The position numbers and the translations under genes were made by a program. Of a stretch of DNA of 64,000 bases, positions 26,781 to 35,302 are shown piece after piece. Numbering within the stretch: the first letter of the stretch is position 1; each line of letters starts with the position of its first letter. The stretch comes from JAFECT01 sp963838235 (GTDB lineage Bacteria > Pseudomonadota > Alphaproteobacteria > Caulobacterales > Caulobacteraceae): positions 1,580,419 to 1,644,418 of the forward strand of contig CAWIQJ010000005.1 in assembly GCA_963838235.1 (NCBI GenBank). Reading direction: 5' to 3'. The notes under the pieces were generated by a model. It was not told where the DNA came from. It saw nothing but the letters and a program-made list of their open reading frames with translations, and ran no database searches.

Positions 26781-28220
26781 CTACCGCGACTCCGGCTCCA
26801 TCAGCGTCGTCGATGCATCCGAGGCGTCCAGCAGCGCCGGCGACTTCGGCGTCATGGTGTCCAGGTTCCAGTCGTCCGGGTTGAACGCGCGGCGGGTTTC
26901 CTTCTCCGGCAGGTTCCCGTGTACGTCGGCCTCGCTGTCGATGATCCAGCCGCGGCCCTCGGCGACGTCGGCGACCAGGCGGGCGTCGTCGTAGTCGCGG
27001 TCCCACGGACGCGCACCGACCGTAGCCAGGACGCTGCGCTGCACGTCGCGCGCGGGGATCGCGGTCAGACCTTCCGGCCACACCGGCGGCTTGCTCATCG
27101 CGATGATCTTGGCGCCGGTCGTCGTGTACGACCCCTGCATCGGCAGCGGCCGCCCGATCTTGTCCACCGCGATGTTGTCGCGGCCGTAGTATTCCAGGTC
27201 GCCGTCGCCGCCGATCTCCAGGAACGCCAAGTCCTGCGGCGTGGACATGCCCGCGCGCAGCACGTTGCCCACCGCGCTCATCATGCCGACCTGGTAGGGG
27301 TGCGGCCCCCATTCCTCCGCGATCAGGTTGTAGTGCACCGCCCTTTGACCGGGATCGTAGATCAGATTGTTCACGATTGCGCCGTGCACCCCGCCCTTGA
27401 ACAAGGGGCTGCGCTCATAGTCGTGCGCGAACAGGTCGCCCAGCAGCAGCACGCCCGTCGTGTTGTCGTGGATCAGCGCGCCTTTGGAGTGCTCGATCTT
27501 CCAGTGCGACGAGCGCGCCAGCGCTTCGGCGATGATGGTGTTGGAGAAGGTCACCCGGTGCGATGTGGAATTGCGCCAGTCGTCCGGCGTCTTGCCCTTG
27601 AAGCGGCTGCCCGAGACCGCGGCGATCTTGTTGGTCGCCCAGTAGAGCGAGCAGTGGTCGATGATGACGTCGTAGGCGCCGTCCTCGGTACGCACGCCGT
27701 CGGTGGACCAGCCGCTGGCCTTGGGGTGGCCCGCATCGCCGGTGCGCACGCGCAGGTGCTGCACGATCACGTCGTGGGTGTGGATGGCGAGGCCTTTGCC
27801 GCGGATCAGCGTCACGCCGGGCGATGGCGCCGTCTGACCGGCGATGGTGAGGAAGGGCTCTTTCACATTGAGCGTGGATTCGCCGAGATCGATCTGGCCG
27901 CCGACTTCGAACACCACGATGCGCGAGCCCTTGGCCTCGATCGCCTCACGCAGCGAGCCGGGGCCCGTGGCCGCAAGCGTGGTCACCTTGATGATGCGGC
28001 CGCCGCGGCCGCCCGCGGTCTTGGCCCAGCCGGCCTTGGGCAGATCGAGGGTCGCCATATAGGTCGACATCGTGCCCGGCGTAGGGAGCGGCGCGGCCAC
28101 GGTCTGTGGCGCGGCGGAGGCCTTGGTTCGGGTTTTCGGGGCCGCCTGGCCCGCCTGGACGCCCAGGGCGCAAAGGGCCAGCGCGATCGTCGCAGCCCGG
28201 ATCATCCCGCTCCGTTTCAC
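26781..28220 (-). CDS. secreted pectate lyase (parallel beta-helix)
   Basis: The protein of about 479 residues begins MKRSGMIRAATIALALCALG (signal peptide, cleavage near GQAA), starting at GTG 28220; ATG 28205 is an alternative. The mature part is a right-handed beta-helix lyase: SGWSTDGVRTEDGAYDVIIDHCSLYWATN, RVTFSNTIIAEAL and LLLGDLFAHDYERSPLFKGG, with the DHCS and WATN stacks seen in pectate-lyase-type enzymes. It cleaves polygalacturonate by beta-elimination outside the cell or in the periplasm, yielding unsaturated ends for KduI. It is divergent from the hydratase-exuT operon with an operator between. Confidence 0.88.
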   Translation of the reverse strand: MKRSGMIRAATIALALCALGVQAGQAAPKTRTKASAAPQTVAAPLPTPGTMSTYMATLDLPKAGWAKTAGGRGGRIIKVTTLAATGPGSLREAIEAKGSRIVVFEVGGQIDLGESTLNVKEPFLTIAGQTAPSPGVTLIRGKGLAIHTHDVIVQHLRVRTGDAGHPKASGWSTDGVRTEDGAYDVIIDHCSLYWATNKIAAVSGSRFKGKTPDDWRNSTSHRVTFSNTIIAEALARSSHWKIEHSKGALIHDNTTGVLLLGDLFAHDYERSPLFKGGVHGAIVNNLIYDPGQRAVHYNLIAEEWGPHPYQVGMMSAVGNVLRAGMSTPQDLAFLEIGGDGDLEYYGRDNIAVDKIGRPLPMQGSYTTTGAKIIAMSKPPVWPEGLTAIPARDVQRSVLATVGARPWDRDYDDARLVADVAEGRGWIIDSEADVHGNLPEKETRRAFNPDDWNLDTMTPKSPALLDASDASTTLMEPESR

Positions 28221-28314
28221 TTTTCCAACCCCCTGTAACAACAGAAGAATCTCGGCGTCACAACTGGCGTCGAGGGCGAATTCCCGGGCCGTCCCGTTCA
28301 CCCGGCGTTGAAAA

Positions 28315-28328
28315 TGACACCGGTTTCC
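28315..28328. promoter_or_regulatory. uronate-locus operator in a divergent promoter
   Basis: TGACACCGGTTTCC lies 95 bases upstream of the pectate lyase start and 108 bases upstream of the hydratase start. The first half-site is exact and the second is weaker. Confidence 0.65.
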
Positions 28329-28435
28329 TTTAAGCACAATCCCCATCGGGAACCAGAGGCCGGGGCGGTCCAGATCGTGCGCGCGAACCACAAGACGGCG
28401 GCCAGGCGCGACCCTTCCGCGGGGAGCGCCCGACC

Positions 28436-29290
28436 ATGAGCGCGGCCGACTCCCGACCCGGATTCGAACCCGCGAGCGCCATCGCCGCCGCCTTCGTGCG
28501 CGCTCGGCTCGCGGCGTCGGCGATCGACGCCTACCCCGGCCCCATCCCGCCCGATCGGTTGAGCGCCTACGACTGCCAGGAGGCGGCCATCGCCCTGTGG
28601 CCCGACGCGATCGCGGGCTGGAAGATCGGCCGTCCGATGCCGGGCCAGGAGAAGGATTTCGGCGATACACGCCTGACCGGACCAATCTTTCGCAAGACCG
28701 TGCGCCGCGCGGACGGCGTGGTGTCGGCGCCCTTCATCGCGAATGGTTTCGCGGCGGTGGAAGCCGAGTATGTTTTCCGCATGGGACGCGATGCGCCTGC
28801 GGGCAAGACCGACTGGAGCACAGACGACGTGGCGGCGCTGGTCGAGGCGATGCACATCGGCGTCGAACTGGCGGGCAGTCCGTTCCCCGGAATCAATGCG
28901 CTGGGCCCGTGTGTCACCGTCTCAGACTTCGGTAACAATGCGGGCCTTATCCTCGGGCGCGAGATCGCCGACTGGCGCGCACGCGCGCTCCACGACCTCG
29001 CCTGCGAGACCTTCATCGATGGCGCCTCGGTGGGCCGCGGTGACGCGGCGTCGGTGCTCGGCGGACCCTTGGGCGCCCTGGCCTTCCTGCTCGGCCACTG
29101 CGCCGCGCGCGGACGGCCGCTGCAGGCCGGCCAGCTCGTTTCCACCGGGGCCGCCACCGGGGTGCACGAGATCCGCATCGGCCAGACCGCACGTATGAGC
29201 TTCGGCCGCGACGGCGAGATCGAATGCGCCGCCGCACGCGCCGACCCCGCGCCGCACCGTGCGTCGCCGTCTGCCGAGGCGGCGCGGTGA
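28436..29290 (+). CDS. 2-keto-4-pentenoate hydratase-like (FAH superfamily) protein
   Basis: The 284-residue protein is of the MhpD/fumarylacetoacetase-C type: WKIGRPMPGQEKDFGDTRLTGPIF near residue 62, VEAEYVFRMGRD (about 105) with the metal-binding E-x-E pattern, and IGVELAGSPFP (about 142), then SDFGNNAGLILG. These enzymes hydrate or cleave 2-keto acids using Mg2+ or Mn2+. Its role in uronate metabolism is not standard; it might act on a 2-keto-3-deoxy sugar acid as in non-phosphorylating routes. Its stop overlaps the GTG start of exuT, so the two are coupled. Confidence 0.8.
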   Translation: MSAADSRPGFEPASAIAAAFVRARLAASAIDAYPGPIPPDRLSAYDCQEAAIALWPDAIAGWKIGRPMPGQEKDFGDTRLTGPIFRKTVRRADGVVSAPFIANGFAAVEAEYVFRMGRDAPAGKTDWSTDDVAALVEAMHIGVELAGSPFPGINALGPCVTVSDFGNNAGLILGREIADWRARALHDLACETFIDGASVGRGDAASVLGGPLGALAFLLGHCAARGRPLQAGQLVSTGAATGVHEIRIGQTARMSFGRDGEIECAAARADPAPHRASPSAEAAR

Positions 29291-30558
29291 GCAACGCCGC
29301 CCAGGCCGTCCTTCCCGCCTCGAGCCGCCGGCGCTGGGTGATCTGCGCGCTCCTGTTTTCCGCCACCGCCATCAATTATGTCGACCGCCAGACAATTGCG
29401 GTGCTGAAGCCCACCCTGCAGCACGACTTTGGCTGGAGCGAGATCACCTACGGCGACATCGTTTTCTGGTTCCAGGCGGCCTACGCGCTGGGCTATGTCT
29501 CGTTCGGCGCCGTGATCGATCGCATCGGCGCGCGTTTCGGCTACGCGTTTGCCGTCACGCTGTGGAGCGGCTTTCACATCGCCCATGCCTTCGTGCGCAC
29601 CGTGCCGGGCTTCATCTTCGTGCGCTTCGGCCTCGGCCTCGGCGAAGCCGGCAGCTTCCCGGCGGGCCTGAAGAGCGTGGCGGAATGGTTCCCCAAGCGC
29701 GAGCGCGCCCTCTCCATCGGCGTGTTCAACGCGGGCTCGAACATCGGCGCGATCATCACCCCCCTGATCGTACCCATCGTCACCCTGACCTGGGGCTGGC
29801 CGGCGGCCTTCATTGTCACCGGCTTGCTCAGCGTGATCTGGCTGATTGTCTGGATCGCGGTCTACCGCACCCCGGACCGGAGCAAGGGCGTCAGCGCCGC
29901 CGAGCTTGCCCTGATCCGCAGCGACCCGCCCGACCCGGTCGAGAAGATCTCGTGGTTCAAGCTGCTGCCGCGGCGCGAGACATGGGCCTACGCGTCAGGA
30001 AAGTTTCTGATCGATCCGATCTGGTGGATGTATCTGTTCTGGCTGCCCGACTTTTTCGCGCGCCGCTACCACCTCGACCTGAAGAGCTTCGGACCGCCGC
30101 TGGTCGCGGTCTATGTCCTGTCCGACATCGGCTCGGTCGCCGGCGGCTGGCTGTCGTCTGGCATGATGAAACGTGGCGTGAGTCTGAACACCTCGCGCAA
30201 GACCGCCATGCTGATCTGCGCCGTGCTGGTCATCCCCGTCGGCTTCGCCATGTACGCCGACACGGTCTGGACCGCCGTCGGCATCGTGGGTCTGGCCGCC
30301 GCGGCGCACCAGGGCTTCTCCGCCAACCTCTATGCCCTGCCGAGCGACGTGTTCCCGCGCAAGGCCGTCGGCGCGGTCACCGGCATCGGCGGCTCGGCCG
30401 GCGCCATCGGCGGCATGCTGATGGCGAAATACGCCGGCTGGGTACTGGAGCGCATCGGCAGCTACACGCCGATCTTCGTGGTGGCGGCGAGCGCCTACCT
30501 CATCGCATTGCTCTGCGTGCACCTGCTGTCGCCGAAACTGGCGCCGGCGAAGATCTAA
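29287..30558 (+). CDS. exuT: MFS hexuronate transporter (ExuT-like)
   Basis: A 423-residue inner-membrane MFS permease of the anion:cation symporter group with about 12 hydrophobic segments. Hexuronate-type marks are NYVDRQTIAVLKPTL (TM1), RFGLGLGEAGSFPAGLKSVAEWFPKRERAL (TM4-loop) and GIGGSAGAIGGML near the end. It brings galacturonate or unsaturated uronates into the cytoplasm. GTG 29287 overlaps the hydratase stop (GTGA) and fits the usual start; the longer upstream frame is not coding. Confidence 0.9.
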   Translation: MSNAAQAVLPASSRRRWVICALLFSATAINYVDRQTIAVLKPTLQHDFGWSEITYGDIVFWFQAAYALGYVSFGAVIDRIGARFGYAFAVTLWSGFHIAHAFVRTVPGFIFVRFGLGLGEAGSFPAGLKSVAEWFPKRERALSIGVFNAGSNIGAIITPLIVPIVTLTWGWPAAFIVTGLLSVIWLIVWIAVYRTPDRSKGVSAAELALIRSDPPDPVEKISWFKLLPRRETWAYASGKFLIDPIWWMYLFWLPDFFARRYHLDLKSFGPPLVAVYVLSDIGSVAGGWLSSGMMKRGVSLNTSRKTAMLICAVLVIPVGFAMYADTVWTAVGIVGLAAAAHQGFSANLYALPSDVFPRKAVGAVTGIGGSAGAIGGMLMAKYAGWVLERIGSYTPIFVVAASAYLIALLCVHLLSPKLAPAKI

Positions 30559-30600
30559 ACGCCGCGGGCGACGGCAACCCGGATCCCGGGAGAGCGCGCT

Positions 30601-31047
30601 CTAGTGGTGTGCCTTCGGGCAGCCGCGCGCGGCATACAGCGCGGCGCCGGAGCCCGGGTTCATCGGCTGCCATCCGGCGTCGGGGCCCACGCGGCCGAGT
30701 TCGCCGCTGAGATTATTATAGGCGTAGGCGATCTGCTGCAGATTGCGGTATCGCTTACCCGTGCACTCGAATTCCGTCAGCGCCGCCACCGAGCGCTGGC
30801 CGTTCAGGTGGTCGGTCCGCCACTCGTAGCGCGACCAGCCCGCAGGGTTGCCGTCCGTCTGGCGCGGGCCCGGCTTGTAGAACACCACCTGACCGTCGCC
30901 GTCGTCCATCACCGCGGTCCAACCGTTGTCGGTCAGCGCGGCGCGCCATTCCTTGTACGTGAACGCGGACGTCTGCTGCGCCCTGGCCGGCGCGAACGCA
31001 ACAAGCACGCACGCGGTGGCCAACACCGCTACCCAACCCATTCGCAT
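30601..31047 (-). CDS. exported hypothetical protein (148 aa)
   Basis: The protein starts MRMGWVAVLATACVLVAFAP (signal peptide, cleavage after ARA) and continues with about 120 mature residues, including FTYKEWRAALTDNGW, GQVVFYKPGPRQTDG and two cysteines (FECTG, ARGCP) that may form a disulfide. ATG 31047 is preferred over ATG 31053 because GGGAGG lies 8 bases before it. No family recognised; periplasmic location likely. It points towards exuT but is a separate unit. Confidence 0.6.
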   Translation of the reverse strand: MRMGWVAVLATACVLVAFAPARAQQTSAFTYKEWRAALTDNGWTAVMDDGDGQVVFYKPGPRQTDGNPAGWSRYEWRTDHLNGQRSVAALTEFECTGKRYRNLQQIAYAYNNLSGELGRVGPDAGWQPMNPGSGAALYAARGCPKAHH

Positions 31048-31143
31048 GACCATCCCTCCCCCACGAGCCGACGTTGTATTCTGTTCCCGTCGCCAATCCC
31101 GCTTGTGCGGCGACCGGCGCGCGCCCACGCCGCGACATCCGCG

Positions 31144-31830
31144 CTATGGCGACCCCGGCGCGCCCATCGAGCGACAGAAGTCCGACGGATCGCTCGGCGA
31201 GCCCTTCTCGAACGCCGGCCCAGGTGCGTCGACCACAAGCCGTTGGCTGTCGCCCAGGACGACCTGGGCGTTGCCGCGCCGCCGCTGGGCGATGGTGTGC
31301 GCCAGCCCGACGGCGTGGCGGAGTTCGCGCCGCTCCTCGTCGTCGAGGCTCGTCCGTTGTCCGGCGATTGCAACGATGTTCTCCCAGGCGTTCCGCTCCT
31401 CAGCGATGGTGTCGCGTTCATTGTCGAGGCTCGCGTAGAGCGTCGCGTATCTCAATTTCTGATCGAGCGGAAAGTGGGCAACGACCTGGCCCGAATTGGC
31501 CACGTCCCAGGTGCTGGTCTGCAGGGTGTAGAGCACCGGGCGACGCAGCAATCCCGCGGGCCTCGGCCCGGCGCCCTCGGCCCAGCTCTGCAACGCATCG
31601 AGGCGGCGGTTTATGCACCCGTCCACGCCCTCGACCAGCTTCAGCGCCTTGACGTCGTAACCGATCTCGCGCCCCAACACGTCGCGCGCCTCGCCGGTCT
31701 CATGCGCCCAGTGCAGCGTCTCCACGGCCTGTTCCAGCGCAAGCGCGGTCAGCACGCCGAGCACGATGATCCCGTATTCCTTAAGGAACTCGCGCCAACC
31801 GTGGAACGGCTTGGGCTTGTGAATATCCAC
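31144..31830 (-). CDS. membrane-anchored hypothetical protein (228 aa)
   Basis: The protein begins VDIHKPKPFHGWREFLKEYG followed by one transmembrane segment (about residues 21-40, GIIVLGVLTALALEQAV) and a large helical, probably periplasmic domain. The HKPKPFHGWREFLKEY start and E-Q-A-V membrane exit recall a family of small membrane proteins of unknown function common in Caulobacterales and sphingomonads. GTG 31830 has GGAG 7 bases upstream. It is divergent from the aspartate kinase fusion with 163 bases between them. Confidence 0.7.
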   Translation of the reverse strand: MDIHKPKPFHGWREFLKEYGIIVLGVLTALALEQAVETLHWAHETGEARDVLGREIGYDVKALKLVEGVDGCINRRLDALQSWAEGAGPRPAGLLRRPVLYTLQTSTWDVANSGQVVAHFPLDQKLRYATLYASLDNERDTIAEERNAWENIVAIAGQRTSLDDEERRELRHAVGLAHTIAQRRRGNAQVVLGDSQRLVVDAPGPAFEKGSPSDPSDFCRSMGAPGSP

Positions 31831-31993
31831 GACTCGCTCCCCCCGCGGCTCGCGTCGGGCTTGTCCTAACGGGAATTTGCCGGGTCCGATACTCTTGCAC
31901 CGGACCCCGAGACCGGGACGCGCCGCTTCCCCCTCCAGCCGAATCCCGCCCCCTGCCCTTCCCCTCTGGCGCGGTCCTTGAACCTTGCCGTGC

Positions 31994-33904
31994 ATGACCC
32001 TTGCCGCCGTGCCAAAACAGAGCGAACCGGCGCATTCCGGCGACCTGTCCCAAGCCGGGACGGCGCGCCTGCCTGACGCCGTAACCGATCCGGACACGCT
32101 GGACCTGCTGTTCAGTTTCCAACGGATCGGCAACCCGGCGCTCAAGCGCACGGCCTTGAGCTGTGTGCGGACCCTGGCTGAGAGCGACACCGCTTCGGCG
32201 CCGCGCCCCTCGCTTGCGCCGCGCCGCGCGCCCAGCCGGCCGCTCGAGGTGCTCAAGTTCGGCAGCTCCGTCCTGAAATCGCCGGCCGACGCGCCCGAGG
32301 CGGTGACTGAGATCTATCGCGCGATGCGCAAGGGCCGCCGCGTGCTGGCGGTGGTGTCCGCCTTCGAGGGGGTGACCGATCGCCTGTTCAACGAGGCGAG
32401 CGCGCTCGGCTGCGCCCACGACAACCTGCACCTGCCGCCTTACGTGGCGCTGGGCGAAGAGACCTCCGCCGCCCTGCTCGCCCTCGCCTGCGACCGCGCC
32501 GGCATGAGCGTGACGGCGTTGTCGCCGGCGCAGATCGGCATTCTGGCCGAAGGCGACCGCGAGACCGCCCAACCGGTCAGCCTCGACGCCGCCGCCATCG
32601 AACGCGCGTTCGAGACTTCCGACGTGGTGGTGGTCCCCGGCTTCACCGCGCGCGACACCGACGGCGCCGTCGTGCTGCTCGGCCGTGGCGGGTCTGACCT
32701 GACCGCGGTATTTCTGGCCGCCGAACTCGGCGCCGAGCGTGTGCGCCTGGTCAAGGACGTCGACGGCGTCTACGACCGCGACCCCAAGACCCATCACGAG
32801 GCGCTTCGCTTCGGCGCCCTGTCGTGGGGCGCGGCGCGCGAGGTGGCCGGCAAGCTGGTCCAGGCCCGCGCCCTGCGCATGGCCGAGGACCGCGGCGTGG
32901 CCATCGAAGTCGCCGCACTCGGGCGCGAAGACGCCACCTTGATCGGCCCGAACAACCAACCCGGCGCGCCCGCCGTGCTGCGCAAGTCTGCGAAGGCGCT
33001 GCGCGTGGCCCTGGCCGGTTGCGGCGTGGTGGGCGGCGGCGTCATCGACCGCCTGCGCCGGCGCGCCGACGCCTTCGAGATCACCGGCGTGCTGGTGCGC
33101 GACCCCGCCAAGCTGCGCGATATAGACGCGCCCGGCCTGATGACGGTCGATCCGGAAGCCCTCCTCGAGTGGGGGCCCGACGTCGTCGTCGACGCCCTGT
33201 CCTGCGCCGTCACCGGGGCCTGGCTGTCGGAAGCCGCGCTGGAAGCCGGCGTCCATGTGGTCAGCGCCAACAAACAGGCGGTGATCGCCGCGCACGCGCG
33301 CCTGCGCGCCGCGGCTGAGCGTTCCGGCGCCTCCCTGACCTATTCCGCCTCCGTCGGCGGCGGCGCGCCTTTGATCGAGACGGTGCGCGGCGCGCGCGCG
33401 TCGGGCCCGATCGCGCGCCTCGACGGCGTGTTGAACGGCACGGTCAATTTCCTGCTCGGCCGACTGGCTGCGGGCGAACGGTTTGCCGACGCGCTGCAGG
33501 CTGCCCAGGCCGCGGGCCTCGCCGAGGAAGATCCCTCCGCCGATCTCGACGGTCGCGACGCCGCGGCCAAGCTGCGTATCCTTGCCTTCGAAGCCTTCGA
33601 CGAAATCGTGAGCGAGGCCGAGGTCGAGCGCGCCGTTCTGGACGACCGCGTCATCCGCGCCGCCGCGACCCAACCGTTGAAACAGGTCGCGCGCCTGAGC
33701 TGGGAGAACGGACGCCTGAAGGCCCAGGTCACATTTGCGCCGGACGCCCACTTCGCCATCGCGGATGCGGACCGCAACCTGCTGCGTGTGGTGGGCCTGG
33801 ACGGCCGCGTTCATACCGCCAAGGGCCGCGGCGCCGGCCGCTGGCCGACGACGGAGAGCGTGCTGTCGGACCTGCTGGATCTGCGGGCCGCCCAAGCAGG
33901 CTAA
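31994..33904 (+). CDS. fused aspartate kinase-homoserine dehydrogenase without ACT domains
   Basis: The 636-residue protein carries an N-terminal extension (1-84), an amino-acid-kinase domain (about 85-325: KFGSS at 88-92, GRGGSDLTA at 230-238, DVDGVYDRDPK at 255-265) and a homoserine dehydrogenase (from about 336: VALAGCGVVGGG, SANKQAVI, NGTVNFLLG, DLDGRDAAAKL). It would perform steps one and three from aspartate to homoserine. Only about ten residues separate kinase and dehydrogenase, so the usual ACT regulatory domains are absent and threonine feedback is unlikely. A class IV aminotransferase follows. Confidence 0.88.
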   Translation: MTLAAVPKQSEPAHSGDLSQAGTARLPDAVTDPDTLDLLFSFQRIGNPALKRTALSCVRTLAESDTASAPRPSLAPRRAPSRPLEVLKFGSSVLKSPADAPEAVTEIYRAMRKGRRVLAVVSAFEGVTDRLFNEASALGCAHDNLHLPPYVALGEETSAALLALACDRAGMSVTALSPAQIGILAEGDRETAQPVSLDAAAIERAFETSDVVVVPGFTARDTDGAVVLLGRGGSDLTAVFLAAELGAERVRLVKDVDGVYDRDPKTHHEALRFGALSWGAAREVAGKLVQARALRMAEDRGVAIEVAALGREDATLIGPNNQPGAPAVLRKSAKALRVALAGCGVVGGGVIDRLRRRADAFEITGVLVRDPAKLRDIDAPGLMTVDPEALLEWGPDVVVDALSCAVTGAWLSEAALEAGVHVVSANKQAVIAAHARLRAAAERSGASLTYSASVGGGAPLIETVRGARASGPIARLDGVLNGTVNFLLGRLAAGERFADALQAAQAAGLAEEDPSADLDGRDAAAKLRILAFEAFDEIVSEAEVERAVLDDRVIRAAATQPLKQVARLSWENGRLKAQVTFAPDAHFAIADADRNLLRVVGLDGRVHTAKGRGAGRWPTTESVLSDLLDLRAAQAG

Positions 33905-33992
33905 CCCCGTTAGCACGATTGCAACCATGAACGTGCCAGATTGGCGAGGACAAACCCTCGCTCGCGGCTGCCCCGCAGGCATTATTCCCGAG

Positions 33993-34033
33993 TAACCCAC
34001 GGGTTGGGGTTGATTTAACCCACCCGTGGGTTA
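33993..34033. promoter_or_regulatory. 12-bp-arm inverted repeat before the aminotransferase gene
   Basis: TAACCCACGGGT (33993-34004) and ACCCGTGGGTTA (34022-34033) are exact reverse complements, with a further GGTT/AACC pair inside the 17-base gap. It ends 34 bases before the aminotransferase start, where an operator is expected. No oligo-T follows, so a terminator is less likely. Confidence 0.55.
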
Positions 34034-34067
34034 TTCCACGCCAGTCCAATTTATCTCGGGGCTCCCC

Positions 34068-34979
34068 ATGCAGAACGCCGGCTCGGCCCCTCCCCACTCC
34101 AAGACCTGGACCTTCTTCGAGGACGCCTGGCACGAGGGCAACGTCCCGATCATGGGCGTGCGCAGCCACGGCGCCTGGATGGGCTCCACGGTGTTCGATG
34201 GCGCGCGCTATTTCGAAGGCGTCATGCCCGACCTCGATCTGCACATGGCGCGGATCAATCAGTCGGCGAAGAACTTCCTGCTCGAGGCCAAGGTCAGCGT
34301 CGAACGCTGGATCGAGCTCGCCCACGAGGGCGTCGCCAGGTTCGACCGCGACAAGGAGCTGTACCTGCGCCCGATGTACTGGGCCGAGCTTCCCCTGCCC
34401 GGCGGCGGGGTGAAGTACGATCCCGCGTCCACCCGCTGGGCGATGTGCGTCTACGAAGCGCCGATGATGAAGCCGGGCGCCTCGTCGATCACCCTGTCGC
34501 CCTATCGCCGCCCCTCCATCGAGTGCGCGCCGGTCGACGCCAAGGCCGGCTGCCTGTACCCCAACGGCGCCCGCGCCCTCGTCGAAGCGAACAACCGCGG
34601 CTTCGACAACTGCCTGATGCGCGACCAGATGGGCGCCGTCGCCGAACTGGCCAACGCCAACGTCGCCATGGCCAAGGACGGGGTGATGTACACCCCCGCG
34701 CCCAACGGCTCCTTCCTGAACGGCATCACCCGCCAGCGCGTCATCGGGTTGCTGCGCCAGGCCGGCGTGACGGTGGTGGAGAAGACGCTGAAGTACGAAG
34801 ACTTCTACGATGCCGACGAGATCTTCTCCTGCGGCAACTACAACAAGGTCGTGCCGATCACCAAGATCGACGACCGCGACCTCCAACCCGGCCCGATGAT
34901 GCGCCTGGCCCGCGAGCTCTACTGGAAGTTCGCCCACGCGAGCGCGCCTGCGAAGGCGGAAGCGTCGCGGGTAGCCTAG
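34068..34979 (+). CDS. class IV aminotransferase (branched-chain type)
   Basis: The 303-residue PLP enzyme belongs to fold type IV (IlvE/D-amino acid aminotransferase). Marks are GSTVFDGARYFEG (about 38-50), the arginine-rich LYLRPMYWAE, and the PLP lysine in DAKAGCLYPN (Lys near 160), with QMGAVAELANANVA and FLNGITRQRVIGLLR supplying phosphate and substrate contacts. The KA-GC-Y lysine segment and E-L-A-N stretch are family features with some deviation from IlvE. ATG 34068 is the best start. It may share a pathway with the homoserine-forming fusion enzyme. Confidence 0.82.
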   Translation: MQNAGSAPPHSKTWTFFEDAWHEGNVPIMGVRSHGAWMGSTVFDGARYFEGVMPDLDLHMARINQSAKNFLLEAKVSVERWIELAHEGVARFDRDKELYLRPMYWAELPLPGGGVKYDPASTRWAMCVYEAPMMKPGASSITLSPYRRPSIECAPVDAKAGCLYPNGARALVEANNRGFDNCLMRDQMGAVAELANANVAMAKDGVMYTPAPNGSFLNGITRQRVIGLLRQAGVTVVEKTLKYEDFYDADEIFSCGNYNKVVPITKIDDRDLQPGPMMRLARELYWKFAHASAPAKAEASRVA

Positions 34980-35302
34980 CTGGCAAACGCCTCGGGGCGC
35001 GCCTTGCGGCGACGGGGGCGTCCAGCGCTTCTTCGCGGCCGCTAATCGGTTCGCGAAGGCGCAGGTAACGCGTGAGGCGCGTTCGCCAGGAAAGACGCAT
35101 CGCGCGACATCGGATTTTCGTCGAACATACTCAATATGCCAAGCAACGAGAGGCCATGCCTGACCAGGCGGCCGGCGTTTCCAATCATTCGGGCGGTCGA
35201 ATACCCGACAATAGCGGAGCTCATCGTACCGCGACGCTCAATTTAAGGTCTCCTTAGGCAAGAACCGGTAGCCTCAAAGCCGCTTCAGGAGTCCAGCGCC
35301 CG
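34980..35302. other. intergenic region, no supported gene
   Basis: The 323 bases hold only short frames without ribosome sites. A 60-residue leftward frame at 35042-35224 has a plausible composition but no Shine-Dalgarno sequence and no recognised features. The last 60 bases before 35303 are moderately AT-rich and may hold the promoter of the next gene. Confidence 0.4.

Noticed and set aside
31781..34000. 739-residue open frame opposite the aspartate kinase fusion
   Set aside because: Its sequence is low-complexity and shows no family features, while the plus strand encodes a clear enzyme. It is an antisense shadow caused by high GC.
35042..35224. 60-residue leftward gene
   Set aside because: No ribosome site and no recognisable similarity. 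It stays a weak possibility.
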